7,045 bases of DNA from Pseudomonadota bacterium (GCA_021820785.1 JAKADE010000140.1:1-7045); one strand, 5' to 3'; shown: positions 1 to 6,214, numbered from the stretch's first letter. The notes: generated from the sequence alone by a model not told the origin. Numbers and translations: made by a program.

Positions 1-1
1 C

Positions 2-631
2 GTGCCGACGGGCGTGAAGGTGTTCAACTGGGTGGCGACGATGTGGCGCGGTTCGCTCTCGTTCGAGCCGCCGATGCTGTTCGCCGTGGCGTTCCTGTTC
101 CTGTTCAGCATCGGCGGGTTCTCCGGTCTGATGCTGGCGCTGGTGCCGTCCGACTACCAGTACCATGGCACGTACTTCGTGGTGGCGCACTTCCACTACG
201 TGCTGGTGCCCGGCGCGGTGTTCGCCATCTTCGGCGGGGTGTACTACTGGCTGCCGAAGTGGAGCGGCCGTATGTACGACATGCGGCTCGCGAAGTGGCA
301 CTTCTGGCTGTCGGTGATCTTCGTCAACGTGCTGTTCTTCCCGCAGCACTTCCTCGGGCTCGCCGGCATGCCGCGGCGCATCCCGGACTATGCGCCGCAG
401 TTCACCGACTGGAACATGGTGTCGTCCATCGGCGGGTTCATCTTCGGCGCCTCGCAGGTGCTGTTCCCGTACATCATCATCAAGTGCATCCGCTCCGGGA
501 AGCCGATCGAGGCGAACTCGCCCTGGGATGGCGCGCACGGACTGGAGTGGGAATTACCCTGCCCGGCGCCGTATCACTCCTGGCAGACCCCGCCCTCCGA
601 AGCAATGCTCGCTCATGGCACCGGACACTGA
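2..631 (+). CDS. ctaD: Cytochrome c oxidase subunit I, C-terminal part (5' truncated by window)
   Basis: Subunit I is the catalytic membrane subunit of aa3-type cytochrome c oxidase; it carries heme a and the heme a3-CuB site that reduces O2 and pumps protons. The visible 209 residues begin at the conserved VPTGVKVFNW stretch and run to the stop at 629-631. The motif VVAHFHYVL is present; by homology the first His of HFH (codon 188-190) ligates heme a3 and the second (194-196) heme a. The family signature FFPQHFLGLAGMPRR, followed by DYAPQFTDWN, is intact, and the tail GLEWELPCPAPYHSW is typical of proteobacterial subunit I. Several hydrophobic helices are visible. The residue after the His at 164-166 is Gly (167-169) where mitochondrial enzymes have a Mg-ligand Asp. 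The N-terminal part, including the CuB histidines, lies left of the window. Confidence 0.97.
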   Translation: MPTGVKVFNWVATMWRGSLSFEPPMLFAVAFLFLFSIGGFSGLMLALVPSDYQYHGTYFVVAHFHYVLVPGAVFAIFGGVYYWLPKWSGRMYDMRLAKWHFWLSVIFVNVLFFPQHFLGLAGMPRRIPDYAPQFTDWNMVSSIGGFIFGASQVLFPYIIIKCIRSGKPIEANSPWDGAHGLEWELPCPAPYHSWQTPPSEAMLAHGTGH

Positions 632-770
632 GCGCGACGGCGTGAACACACGCGCAGTGACCGCGGAGCAGCGACGCCGGGTGCGGCTGACCACCTGGGT
701 GGTCTCGCTGATCGCGCTGGCGTTCTACGTCGGCTTCATCATCCTGACGGTGATGCGGGCACACCGCTGA
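615..770 (+). CDS. Small single-span membrane protein between ctaD and ctaE
   Basis: A 51-residue ORF beginning at ATG 615, overlapping the end of ctaD by 17 nt and ending 34 nt before ctaE. It has a charged N-terminal half (EQRRRVR) and one hydrophobic helix (about residues 27-46, WVVSLIALAFYVGFIILTVM) followed by a basic end, consistent with an N-in single-pass protein. Start choice is uncertain: in-frame GTG codons at 642 and 657 would give 42 or 37 residues. The 657 start (TAEQRRR...) gives the size I expect of the small 'cytochrome oxidase assembly' peptides often encoded here before cox11. None of the starts has a convincing Shine-Dalgarno. The role is inferred from position only: a helper or accessory subunit of the oxidase. 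It has no Cox11 features (no CxxC-like copper motif or beta domain), so it is not a Cox11 remnant I can demonstrate. Confidence 0.7.
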   Translation: MAPDTERDGVNTRAVTAEQRRRVRLTTWVVSLIALAFYVGFIILTVMRAHR

Positions 771-804
771 GCGCCCTGCAGGTTGCAGACAGGAAAGTGG
801 ACAT

Positions 805-1680
805 ATGACAGACGCGCACGCTGACAGCAGTAAGTACTACGTTCCCCACGGGAGCCCCTGGCCGATCATCGCGGCGCTGGCGCTGTTCTCGCTCATGCTG
901 GGCGCGGTGCTGTACCTCGATGGTGTCGCCCCGGTGTGGATCCTGGTGCCGGGTGTGGCGCTGCTCGCGTTCATGTTCGCCGGGTGGTTCTCCACCGTCG
1001 TCGGGGAGAACCAGCATGGCGTGTTCCACTTCCGCGAGGACCGTTCGTTCCGCCTCGGCATGATGTGGTTCATCTTCTCCGAGGTGATGTTCTTCGCCGC
1101 GTTCTTCGGCGCGCTGTTCTACACGCGCAATTTCTCGGTGCCCTGGCTCGGCGGCGAGGGCGCGAAGGCCATGACCAACTTCCTGCTCTGGCCGCACTAC
1201 GAGGCGACCTGGCCGACCAACGGGCCGGGTCACGTCGGCGGCCGGGTGTTCAGCGCGATGAGTCCGACCGGCGTGGCGGCGATCAATACGCTCGTGCTGC
1301 TCACCAGCGGACTGACCATCACGATCGCCCACCATGCACTGCGCGCCGGCAAGCGGCGCATGCTGACGGTGTTTCTGGCGCTGACGTTTCTGCTCGGGTT
1401 CACGTTCGTCGGCCTGCAGGCGCACGAGTACTACGACGCCTACATGCACATGAACCTGCGCCTGACCACCGGGATCTACGGTTCGACGTTCTTCATGCTG
1501 ACCGGCTTTCACGGCCTGCACGTGACCATCGGGGCGATCATGCTGCTGGTGATCTGGGTGCGCGTGCTGCGCGGTCACTTCACCCCGGAGCGTCATTTCG
1601 CGTTCGAGGCGGTTGCCTGGTACTGGCACTTCGTCGACGTGGTGTGGCTCTGCCTGTTCGTCTTCGTCTATTGGCTGTGA
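805..1680 (+). CDS. ctaE: Cytochrome c oxidase subunit III
   Basis: Encodes 291 residues, a full-length proteobacterial subunit III, the seven-helix non-catalytic core subunit that stabilises subunit I and its proton uptake. ATG 805 is preceded by AGGA at 791-794. The N-terminus YYVPHGSPWP (11-20) is the usual opening. FSEVMFF (91-97) contains the conserved membrane-buried Glu (E93, equivalent to bovine E90). GLQAHEYYDA (203-212), GIYGSTFFMLTGFHGLHV (223-240) and the terminal AVAWYWHFVDVVWLCLF (269-285) are strong family signatures. It follows the small membrane ORF by 34 nt and is probably co-transcribed with ctaD. No cox11/ctaG gene lies between ctaD and ctaE. It converges on the DUF2909-type gene, whose stop is 22 nt downstream. 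Confidence 0.98.
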   Translation: MTDAHADSSKYYVPHGSPWPIIAALALFSLMLGAVLYLDGVAPVWILVPGVALLAFMFAGWFSTVVGENQHGVFHFREDRSFRLGMMWFIFSEVMFFAAFFGALFYTRNFSVPWLGGEGAKAMTNFLLWPHYEATWPTNGPGHVGGRVFSAMSPTGVAAINTLVLLTSGLTITIAHHALRAGKRRMLTVFLALTFLLGFTFVGLQAHEYYDAYMHMNLRLTTGIYGSTFFMLTGFHGLHVTIGAIMLLVIWVRVLRGHFTPERHFAFEAVAWYWHFVDVVWLCLFVFVYWL

Positions 1681-1704
1681 GCGGCCGGCGCTGTCCCGGC
1701 GCTC
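1679..1704. terminator. GC-rich stem-loop between convergent ctaE and DUF2909-type gene
   Basis: GAGC plus GCCGG (with one bulged G at 1683) pairs with CCGGC plus GCTC around a 7-nt loop. The hairpin spans the ctaE stop and overlaps the stop codon of the minus-strand gene at 1703-1705. It sits exactly where two convergent transcripts meet, so a bidirectional terminator or barrier is plausible. There is no T-tract on either side, so it is not a canonical intrinsic terminator. Confidence 0.3.
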
Positions 1705-1927
1705 AGTACCGCGGCGCAATGCCGTGCGGGGTGATGAGGCCTGCGTACCAGGCGAGCATGAGCAGCGCGAACAGCGCGATCGACAGGGTGATGCGGATGG
1801 TCAGCGCGCGGACCATCTTGCCGGAGTCCTCGCGCGTGCCGCGCGCCAGGTGAAACAGCCCCGAGCCGAGGCTTGCAATGATGGCGCCGAGCGAGAGCAG
1901 AACCAGCAGCCTGAACAGCGGTGGCAT
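1703..1927 (-). CDS. Twin-transmembrane (DUF2909-type) small membrane protein
   Basis: A 74-residue protein with two predicted membrane helices (about residues 4-28 and 44-66) joined by a short polar, basic loop containing RGTREDSGKMVRALTIR. The size, two-helix layout and position on the opposite strand between the subunit III and SURF1 genes match the DUF2909 'twin transmembrane protein' that recurs in gammaproteobacterial cox clusters. Family membership is from recognition and synteny, not a database search. Function is unknown; conserved placement suggests a part in oxidase assembly or stability. The ATG is at 1925-1927, only 39 nt from the surf1 start on the other strand. A TACAAT hexamer on the coding strand (1934-1939) lies 6 nt upstream of the ATG and no Shine-Dalgarno is visible, so the mRNA may be leaderless. 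Confidence 0.85.
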   Translation of the reverse strand: MPPLFRLLVLLSLGAIIASLGSGLFHLARGTREDSGKMVRALTIRITLSIALFALLMLAWYAGLITPHGIAPRY

Positions 1928-1933
1928 GACTCG

Positions 1934-1939
1934 ATTGTA
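1934..1939 (-). promoter_or_regulatory. Putative -10 box (TACAAT) for the DUF2909-type gene
   Basis: On the minus strand TACAAT (5 of 6 matches to TATAAT) lies 6 nt before the ATG at 1927. The expected transcription start would be at or next to the A of that ATG. The hexamer at a 17-nt spacing (ATCGCC) is a poor -35 element, so the promoter call rests on the -10 alone. Confidence 0.35.
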
Positions 1940-1966
1940 CCGGTTTTGGCGCGCGCGGCGATCCCG

Positions 1967-2701
1967 GTGAGCACGGGGCTGCGGCTCGGCCGCCGCGAGT
2001 TCGCGCCTTCGATGGCGCTGACGCTGCTCATGGCCGCGCTCGCAGCGGTATTCGGGATGCTCGGCCGCTGGCAGTGGCACCTCGGTCAGCAGCGCGCTGC
2101 ACAGTACGCACGCTTCGAGCGGGGCGCGGCGCACGTGATCCCCCTCGGCCGCGCGCCGCTGGGCGCCGTGCCCCTCTATCAGCGCGTGAGCGTGCGAGGC
2201 CGCTACGACGGGGCCCATCAGTTCCTGCTCGACAACAGCATTCACGATGGCGCGGACGGCTATGAGGTGCTGACTCCGCTGCTGCGCGACGGGGCCCAGG
2301 CGGTGCTGGTCGATCGGGGCTGGGTCGCCTTCACGGGCAGCCGCTCGCGGCTGCCCGATACGCACCTCGCCGCGAGCGGGCCCGTCACGGTCATCGGACG
2401 GGTCGGGCCGCTGCCGACCGCCGGGCTCGCCTTCGGGCGGGCGCCGCCGCCGCCCGGGCCGCACTGGCCGAAGGTGACGAGCTTCCCGCGCACCGCCGAG
2501 CTCAGCGCCGCGCTGGGCCGACCGCTCGCGAGACGAATCCTCCTGCTCGATCCGGCCGCCCGCGATGGCTACGTGCGCGCCTGGACGCTGCCCGGCATGC
2601 CGGCACTGGAGAACTGGGGCTATGCGATTCAGTGGTGGGCCTTTGCGGTGACGGCCGGCGTGATCTGGCTGGTCCTGAGCCTGCGCCGTAGCGGCCCCTG
2701 A
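1967..2701 (+). CDS. surf1: SURF1 family cytochrome c oxidase assembly protein
   Basis: SURF1 proteins are inner-membrane factors that assist heme a handling during maturation of oxidase subunit I. From GTG 1967 the product has 244 residues, the normal bacterial length. It has an N-terminal membrane helix (about 15-33), then GRWQWHLGQQRA (33-44), a periplasmic domain with YQRVSVRGRYD (71-81), FLLDNSIHDGADGYEVLTPL (86-105) and VDRGWV (115-120), and a C-terminal helix introduced by ENWGYAIQWWAFA (215-227). The last motif resembles the family's YAxQW signature, with Trp where many members have His before the GYA. The GTG start is preferred because it includes LGRREFAP ahead of the first helix, as in relatives. 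ATG 2012 would cut into the helix region and TTG 1946 is also possible. No strong ribosome-binding site is visible. It lies divergent to the DUF2909-type gene and upstream of ctaA. Confidence 0.93.
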   Translation: MSTGLRLGRREFAPSMALTLLMAALAAVFGMLGRWQWHLGQQRAAQYARFERGAAHVIPLGRAPLGAVPLYQRVSVRGRYDGAHQFLLDNSIHDGADGYEVLTPLLRDGAQAVLVDRGWVAFTGSRSRLPDTHLAASGPVTVIGRVGPLPTAGLAFGRAPPPPGPHWPKVTSFPRTAELSAALGRPLARRILLLDPAARDGYVRAWTLPGMPALENWGYAIQWWAFAVTAGVIWLVLSLRRSGP

Positions 2702-2726
2702 GCCGGGCATCGACGCCATGCCCGGC
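2702..2726 (+). terminator. Perfect 9-bp stem-loop between surf1 and ctaA
   Basis: GCCGGGCAT (2702-2710) and ATGCCCGGC (2718-2726) are exact reverse complements around a 7-nt loop, starting at the base after the surf1 stop. It resembles a strong terminator stem but no T-run follows, so it may instead be a processing or attenuation element, or a partial terminator within the operon. Confidence 0.4.
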
Positions 2727-2736
2727 GCCGATGCGC

Positions 2737-2745
2737 TACCATACT
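2737..2745 (+). promoter_or_regulatory. Weak possible -10 region upstream of ctaA
   Basis: TACCAT (2737-2742), overlapping CATACT (2740-2745), is a relatively AT-rich patch in a GC-rich gap, 25-33 nt before the ctaA start and just after a stem-loop. I see no good -35 element at the usual spacing. An internal promoter for ctaA-ctaB is possible but not well supported. Confidence 0.2.
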
Positions 2746-2755
2746 CGACCCTTCC

Positions 2756-2760
2756 GGAGG
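2756..2760 (+). promoter_or_regulatory. Shine-Dalgarno site deciding the ctaA start
   Basis: A perfect GGAGG lies 9 nt before TTG 2770. It sits 3' of the upstream ATG at 2731, which would be inside its own ribosome-binding region. This makes TTG 2770 the likely initiation codon. Confidence 0.75.
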
Positions 2761-2769
2761 TACCGTTTC

Positions 2770-3831
2770 TTGATCCCCGCATCCGTCGAGCGCTGGATTC
2801 GCGGCCTGTCGCTGGCCGGCGTGCTGCTGTGCTTCGCAGTGATCCTGCTGGGGGCGTACACGCGCCTGACGAACTCCGGCATCAGCTGCCCGGACTGGCC
2901 GGAGTGCTATGGCCACCTGACCCCGATCGGCGCGGCCGACAGCGCGCGTGCGCAGGCCCGTTATCCGGGACGTCCGCTCGACGTCGATGACGCGTGGCAC
3001 GAGATGATCCACCGCTACGTGGCGGGCACGCTCGGGGTGCTGATTCTGCTCATCACCGCGCTCGCCATCGCCTCACGCGGCCGGATCGTCGGGAGCGTGT
3101 ACGCGCTGGTGCTGTTCGCCACCGTCGTGGTGCAGGCGGTGCTCGGGATGTTTACGGTGACCTGGCTGCTCAAACCGCCGATCGTCACGCTGCACCTGCT
3201 GTTCGGCATGACCACCCTGGGTCTGCTGTGGTGGATGTGGCTGACGCTGCAGCGCGGCGCGAGTGCCTCGAGCCGCCCCCCGCCGGCGCCTGCCGCGGCG
3301 GCGCTGAAGCTCGCGTATCGACTCTCGCTCGTCGGGCTCGCGGTGCTGGCGGTGCAGTTCTTCCTCGGCGCCTGGACCAGCGCCAACTACGCGCAGTACG
3401 CCTGCCCGGATTTCCCGACCTGCCAGGGCCACTGGTGGCCGCCGCACATGGATTTCCATGACGCGTTCGTGCTCTGGCGCAGCCTCTGGGTGAACTTCCA
3501 GGGCGGCATCCTGCCCAACGCGGCGCGCGTGGCGATCCACTTCACGCACCGGCTGGGCGCGCTCGCCGTGACGGTGGTGCTCGGCGGCGCCTGCGGCTAC
3601 ATCATCAGTCGCCGTTCGCTCGCGGCAGCGCGACCCTATGCGTATGCGGTGCTCGCCGCACTCGTACTGCAGCTCGCCATCGGCATCACCATGGTGCTCG
3701 AGAGTTTCCCGCTGCTGATCACGACGGCGCACACCGGCGGCGCCGCGGTGCTGCTGATCGCGTTGCTCGCGCTGGTGCACAAACTGCGCTCGCTGCGCCG
3801 CGCCGGCCTTCAAGCGAGTGCCGCGCGGTGA
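2770..3831 (+). CDS. ctaA: Heme A synthase (COX15/CtaA family)
   Basis: Oxidises the C8 methyl of heme O to a formyl group, giving heme A for the aa3 oxidase; an eight-helix inner-membrane enzyme. From TTG 2770 it has 353 residues. The two homologous halves are visible. In the first, SCPDWPEC (39-46) with its Cys pair precedes [10 protein letters not shown] (78-87, His78 and His81) and LHLLFG (141-146, His142). In the second, ACPDFPTC (211-218) precedes HFTHRLGAL (257-265) and TAHTGGA (319-325, His321). These His residues are the expected heme ligands and the Cys pairs are the family's extracytoplasmic loop motif. TTG is chosen for its perfect GGAGG 9 nt upstream; ATG 2731 would add 13 atypical Arg-rich residues and has no such site. 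Its TGA overlaps the ctaB GTG by 4 nt, implying translational coupling. Confidence 0.95.
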   Translation: MIPASVERWIRGLSLAGVLLCFAVILLGAYTRLTNSGISCPDWPECYGHLTPIGAADSARAQARYPGRPLDVDDAWHEMIHRYVAGTLGVLILLITALAIASRGRIVGSVYALVLFATVVVQAVLGMFTVTWLLKPPIVTLHLLFGMTTLGLLWWMWLTLQRGASASSRPPPAPAAAALKLAYRLSLVGLAVLAVQFFLGAWTSANYAQYACPDFPTCQGHWWPPHMDFHDAFVLWRSLWVNFQGGILPNAARVAIHFTHRLGALAVTVVLGGACGYIISRRSLAAARPYAYAVLAALVLQLAIGITMVLESFPLLITTAHTGGAAVLLIALLALVHKLRSLRRAGLQASAAR

Positions 3832-4751
3832 ACAGCCTCTCGGAACTCGCCAGTGCCGCGCCGATCGCCTGGCGCCGCTACCTGGAGCTGACCAAGCCGC
3901 GCATCGTCGCGCTGATCACCTTCACTGCGCTGGTCGGCACGCTGCTGGCGAGCCCCGGCTGGCCGCCGCTGCGCGCCCTGGTGTGGGGCACGATCGGCAT
4001 CGCGCTCGCGGCGGCCTGCGCCGCGGCGATCAATCACGTGCTCGACCGGCGCATCGATGAGCAGATGTCGCGGACCCGCTCGCGCCCGCTGCCGCGCGGG
4101 CAGCTGACCGAGCGCAACGCGCTGCTGTTCGCCGCCGCGCTCGGCGTGCTCGCCATGACGATCCTCTCGATCCTGGTCAATCCGCTCACCGCGGTCCTGA
4201 CCTTTGCGTCGCTGATCGGCTATGCGGTGATCTACACCGGGTGGCTGAAGCGCGCAACCTCGCAGAACATTGTCATCGGCGGGGCAGCCGGTGCGGCGCC
4301 GCCGATTCTCGGCTGGGCCGCCGTGACCAATACGGTCGATCCGCACGCGCTGCTGCTGTTCCTGATCATCTTCGTGTGGACGCCGCCGCATTTCTGGGCG
4401 CTCGCCATCGCGCGCAAGGACGAGTACGCGCGCGTCGGGATTCCGATGCTGCCGGTCACGCACGGCGTGGAGTACACGCGCCTGCAGATCCTGCTGTACT
4501 CGGTGCTGCTGGTGGTGGTGACGCTGCTGCCGTTCATCACCGGCATGAGCGGCCTGATCTATCTGGCGGCGGCGCTCGCGCTCGGCGTGCGCTTCCTCGC
4601 CTACGCGGTGCGCCTGAAGTTCGCCCCCCAGCCGCACCTGCCCATGCGGCTGTTCCGCTATTCGATCAGCTACCTGATGTGGCTGTTCGCGGCGCTGCTG
4701 GTGGATCACTATCTGCCGACGGCCCGGCTGCTGTCGCTGCTTCACGTGTAA
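3828..4751 (+). CDS. ctaB: Protoheme IX farnesyltransferase (heme O synthase)
   Basis: Transfers a farnesyl group from farnesyl diphosphate to the vinyl side chain of heme B, making heme O, the substrate of CtaA; a polytopic UbiA-superfamily inner-membrane enzyme. The 307 residues match the usual size. [12 protein letters not shown] (18-29) opens the first helix. [19 protein letters not shown] (69-87) is the Asp-rich prenyl-diphosphate/Mg motif, with N69, D73 and D77. The second polar loop is [16 protein letters not shown] (195-210). [10 protein letters not shown] (184-193) is characteristic of the heme O synthase branch rather than UbiA. Start GTG 3828 overlaps the ctaA stop (GTGA), so the two heme-modifying enzymes are probably made together. 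The 3' end overlaps 86 nt of the convergent gene at 4666-5172. No sco/senC gene follows. Confidence 0.96.
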   Translation: MNSLSELASAAPIAWRRYLELTKPRIVALITFTALVGTLLASPGWPPLRALVWGTIGIALAAACAAAINHVLDRRIDEQMSRTRSRPLPRGQLTERNALLFAAALGVLAMTILSILVNPLTAVLTFASLIGYAVIYTGWLKRATSQNIVIGGAAGAAPPILGWAAVTNTVDPHALLLFLIIFVWTPPHFWALAIARKDEYARVGIPMLPVTHGVEYTRLQILLYSVLLVVVTLLPFITGMSGLIYLAAALALGVRFLAYAVRLKFAPQPHLPMRLFRYSISYLMWLFAALLVDHYLPTARLLSLLHV

Positions 4752-5172
4752 GCAGGATCTCCCACGAGGAGAGCCGGCGCGTCTCGAGCAGCAGCACGCC
4801 GGACGCCTGGTAGTGCCCGGCATCGATCTGTCCGTAGTGTTCCGCGCCGTGGTAGCCGGTCGCCGTGCAGCTGTACACCGAGAGTATGCACCGCTCGAGC
4901 ACCGAGAAGGTGCCCTGGACTTTGCCCAGGGTGGCGTTCTCCGAGATCCAGCGCAGGCAGCCGCCTTTCTTCGCCGGCGGCTCGATCGAATAGGCATTGC
5001 GGAATTCGACCGGCGGGGAGCCCAGCACCTTGAGGGACCCGGCGACCAGCCAGCAGTGGTTCTGGTGCGTGACCTCGGTGCGACACTCGGCGAGCAGCGG
5101 CTCGCCGTCTTCGCGCCAGAAGGTCCCCCGACCGCTCCAGATGCCCGGTTCGAGCAGGTAGGTGTGCGTCAT
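4666..5172 (-). CDS. Unrecognised soluble protein coupled to a LacI-type regulator
   Basis: 168 residues, no signal peptide or membrane helix. I do not recognise the family. Alternating hydrophobic/polar segments separated by Gly and aromatic residues ([10 protein letters not shown] 10-19, [10 protein letters not shown] 41-50, FRNAYSIEP 57-65, [17 protein letters not shown] 73-89, [18 protein letters not shown] 96-113, [23 protein letters not shown] 121-143) suggest a beta-sheet, perhaps calycin-like barrel; this is a guess. It has Cys at 30, 40, 72, 95 and 102. Residues 144-168 are Ala/Pro/Ser/Thr-rich and encoded antisense to ctaB, so the ordered domain ends almost exactly where the overlap starts. 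ATG 5172 overlaps the regulator's TGA (ATGA), with little Shine-Dalgarno, arguing for translational coupling and a role in the same sugar-responsive unit. Shadow-ORF status is unlikely given this coupling and the coherent protein composition. Confidence 0.78.
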   Translation of the reverse strand: MTHTYLLEPGIWSGRGTFWREDGEPLLAECRTEVTHQNHCWLVAGSLKVLGSPPVEFRNAYSIEPPAKKGGCLRWISENATLGKVQGTFSVLERCILSVYSCTATGYHGAEHYGQIDAGHYQASGVLLLETRRLSSWEILLTREAATAAGPSADSDPPAAPRTATSGS

Positions 5173-6206
5173 GCGCTGCCGCCGCAGGACTCACGCACCA
5201 GCAACTGCGGCGCGAGAATCATGTTCTCCGCCGGCCGGCCTTCGATCTGGTTGATCAGGCTCTGCACCAGCACTTCGCCGGCGCGCTTGGTGTTCTGCGA
5301 CACGGTAGTGAGCGCCGGGCGGGTCACCGCGCCCATCGGAATGCCGTCGAAACCGACCACCGCCACATCCTCCGGAACCCGCCGCCCGGCGGCGGCGAGC
5401 GCCCCCAGGGCCCCGATGGCAATGAGGTCGCTCGCGGCGAACACCGCATCGAAGGGCAGACCGCGATCCAGGAGCGCGCGCAGCGCGGTATGGCCGGACG
5501 CTTCGGTCGACACGGCCCCGACCTGCAGGCGCGGATCGGGCGTGACGCCCGCGGCGAGCAGCGACTCGCGGTAGCCGCGATAGCGGTCGGCCATCTCCGG
5601 CGCCGAGGCGGCGATCTCACCGAGAAATGCGATGCGCTGCCGCCCGCTGCGCAGCAGGTGCTCGGCGGCGAGCCGCCCGCCGGCCACGTTGTCGCAGCCG
5701 ATCGAGACCCCCGGATGATCGGGCAGGATCTGTCCCCAGCGCACCAGGTGCGCGCCGTGCCCGATCAGCGCCTCCAGGCGCTCGCGGTAGGCGAGGTAAT
5801 CGCCGTAGCCGAGCAGGATGATCCCATCGGCCTTGTGGCTGTCCTCGTAGTCGGCGAGCCAGTCGCGCAGCAGATCCTGAAACGATACGAGCAGGTCGTA
5901 ACCCTGGCGCGAACACGCGCGGATGATCGAGCCCAGCATCGAATGGAAGAACGGGTTGATCGCCGAGTCGTCGGTGGTCGGATCCTCGAAAAAGAGCAGC
6001 GCCAGCGTCCCGGTGTGCTTGCGGCGCAGGCTCGAGGCGTTCTTGTCGACATGGTAGTTGAGTTCGCGGGCCACCTCGAGAATGCGCTCGCGGGTCGCCG
6101 GAGAGACCATCGGGTCCCCGCGCAGCGCGCGCGAGACCGTCGACTGCGACACGCCCGCCAGGTGGGCGATGTCGAGTGAGTTGGGCTTGCGGCGTTTGTC
6201 ACGCAT
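5169..6206 (-). CDS. LacI-family transcriptional regulator (probable alpha-glucoside regulon)
   Basis: 345 residues from ATG 6206. An N-terminal LacI-type helix-turn-helix (SLDIAHLAGVSQSTVSRALR, 10-29) is followed by the hinge (LNYHVDKNASSLR, 49-61) and a periplasmic-binding-protein-like sugar domain: TGTLALLFFEDP (65-76), GYDLLVSFQ (102-110), ADGIILLGYGDY (126-137), SIGCDNVAGG (168-177), FDAVFAASDLIAIGAL (252-267), VAVVGFDGIP (281-290) and PALTTVSQN (297-305). Such proteins bind palindromic operators as dimers and respond to a sugar. The FEDP...GYGDY pattern resembles regulators found beside alpha-glucosidase and maltose-type genes in gammaproteobacteria (from memory). The start is set by GGAGG 8 nt upstream; in-frame GTG 6284 and ATG 6272 would add an atypical 22-26 residue leader. 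It lies 221 nt downstream of the glucosidase stop and overlaps the next gene by 4 nt. Confidence 0.94.
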   Translation of the reverse strand: MRDKRRKPNSLDIAHLAGVSQSTVSRALRGDPMVSPATRERILEVARELNYHVDKNASSLRRKHTGTLALLFFEDPTTDDSAINPFFHSMLGSIIRACSRQGYDLLVSFQDLLRDWLADYEDSHKADGIILLGYGDYLAYRERLEALIGHGAHLVRWGQILPDHPGVSIGCDNVAGGRLAAEHLLRSGRQRIAFLGEIAASAPEMADRYRGYRESLLAAGVTPDPRLQVGAVSTEASGHTALRALLDRGLPFDAVFAASDLIAIGALGALAAAGRRVPEDVAVVGFDGIPMGAVTRPALTTVSQNTKRAGEVLVQSLINQIEGRPAENMILAPQLLVRESCGGSA

Positions 6207-6214
6207 CCCGCAGG

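Noticed and set aside
739..1719. Long minus-strand open frame (326 codons) opposite ctaE
   Set aside because: Product is Gln/Glu/His/Arg-rich without domain character and lies wholly antisense to a clear subunit III gene; typical of high-GC shadow frames.
2731..2769. ATG 2731 as the ctaA start
   Set aside because: The extension overlaps the Shine-Dalgarno for TTG 2770 and encodes an atypical Arg-rich leader.
3073..4997. Two long minus-strand open frames opposite ctaA and ctaB (3073-3813 and 3810-4997)
   Set aside because: Compositions are dominated by Arg/Gln/His and are antisense to well-supported membrane enzymes; no motif or start context supports them.
4813..5574. Plus-strand open frame of 253 codons across the unknown gene and LacI gene
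   Set aside because: It is antisense to the LacI-family gene with its recognisable domains, and its product is low-complexity Ala/Arg/Ser.
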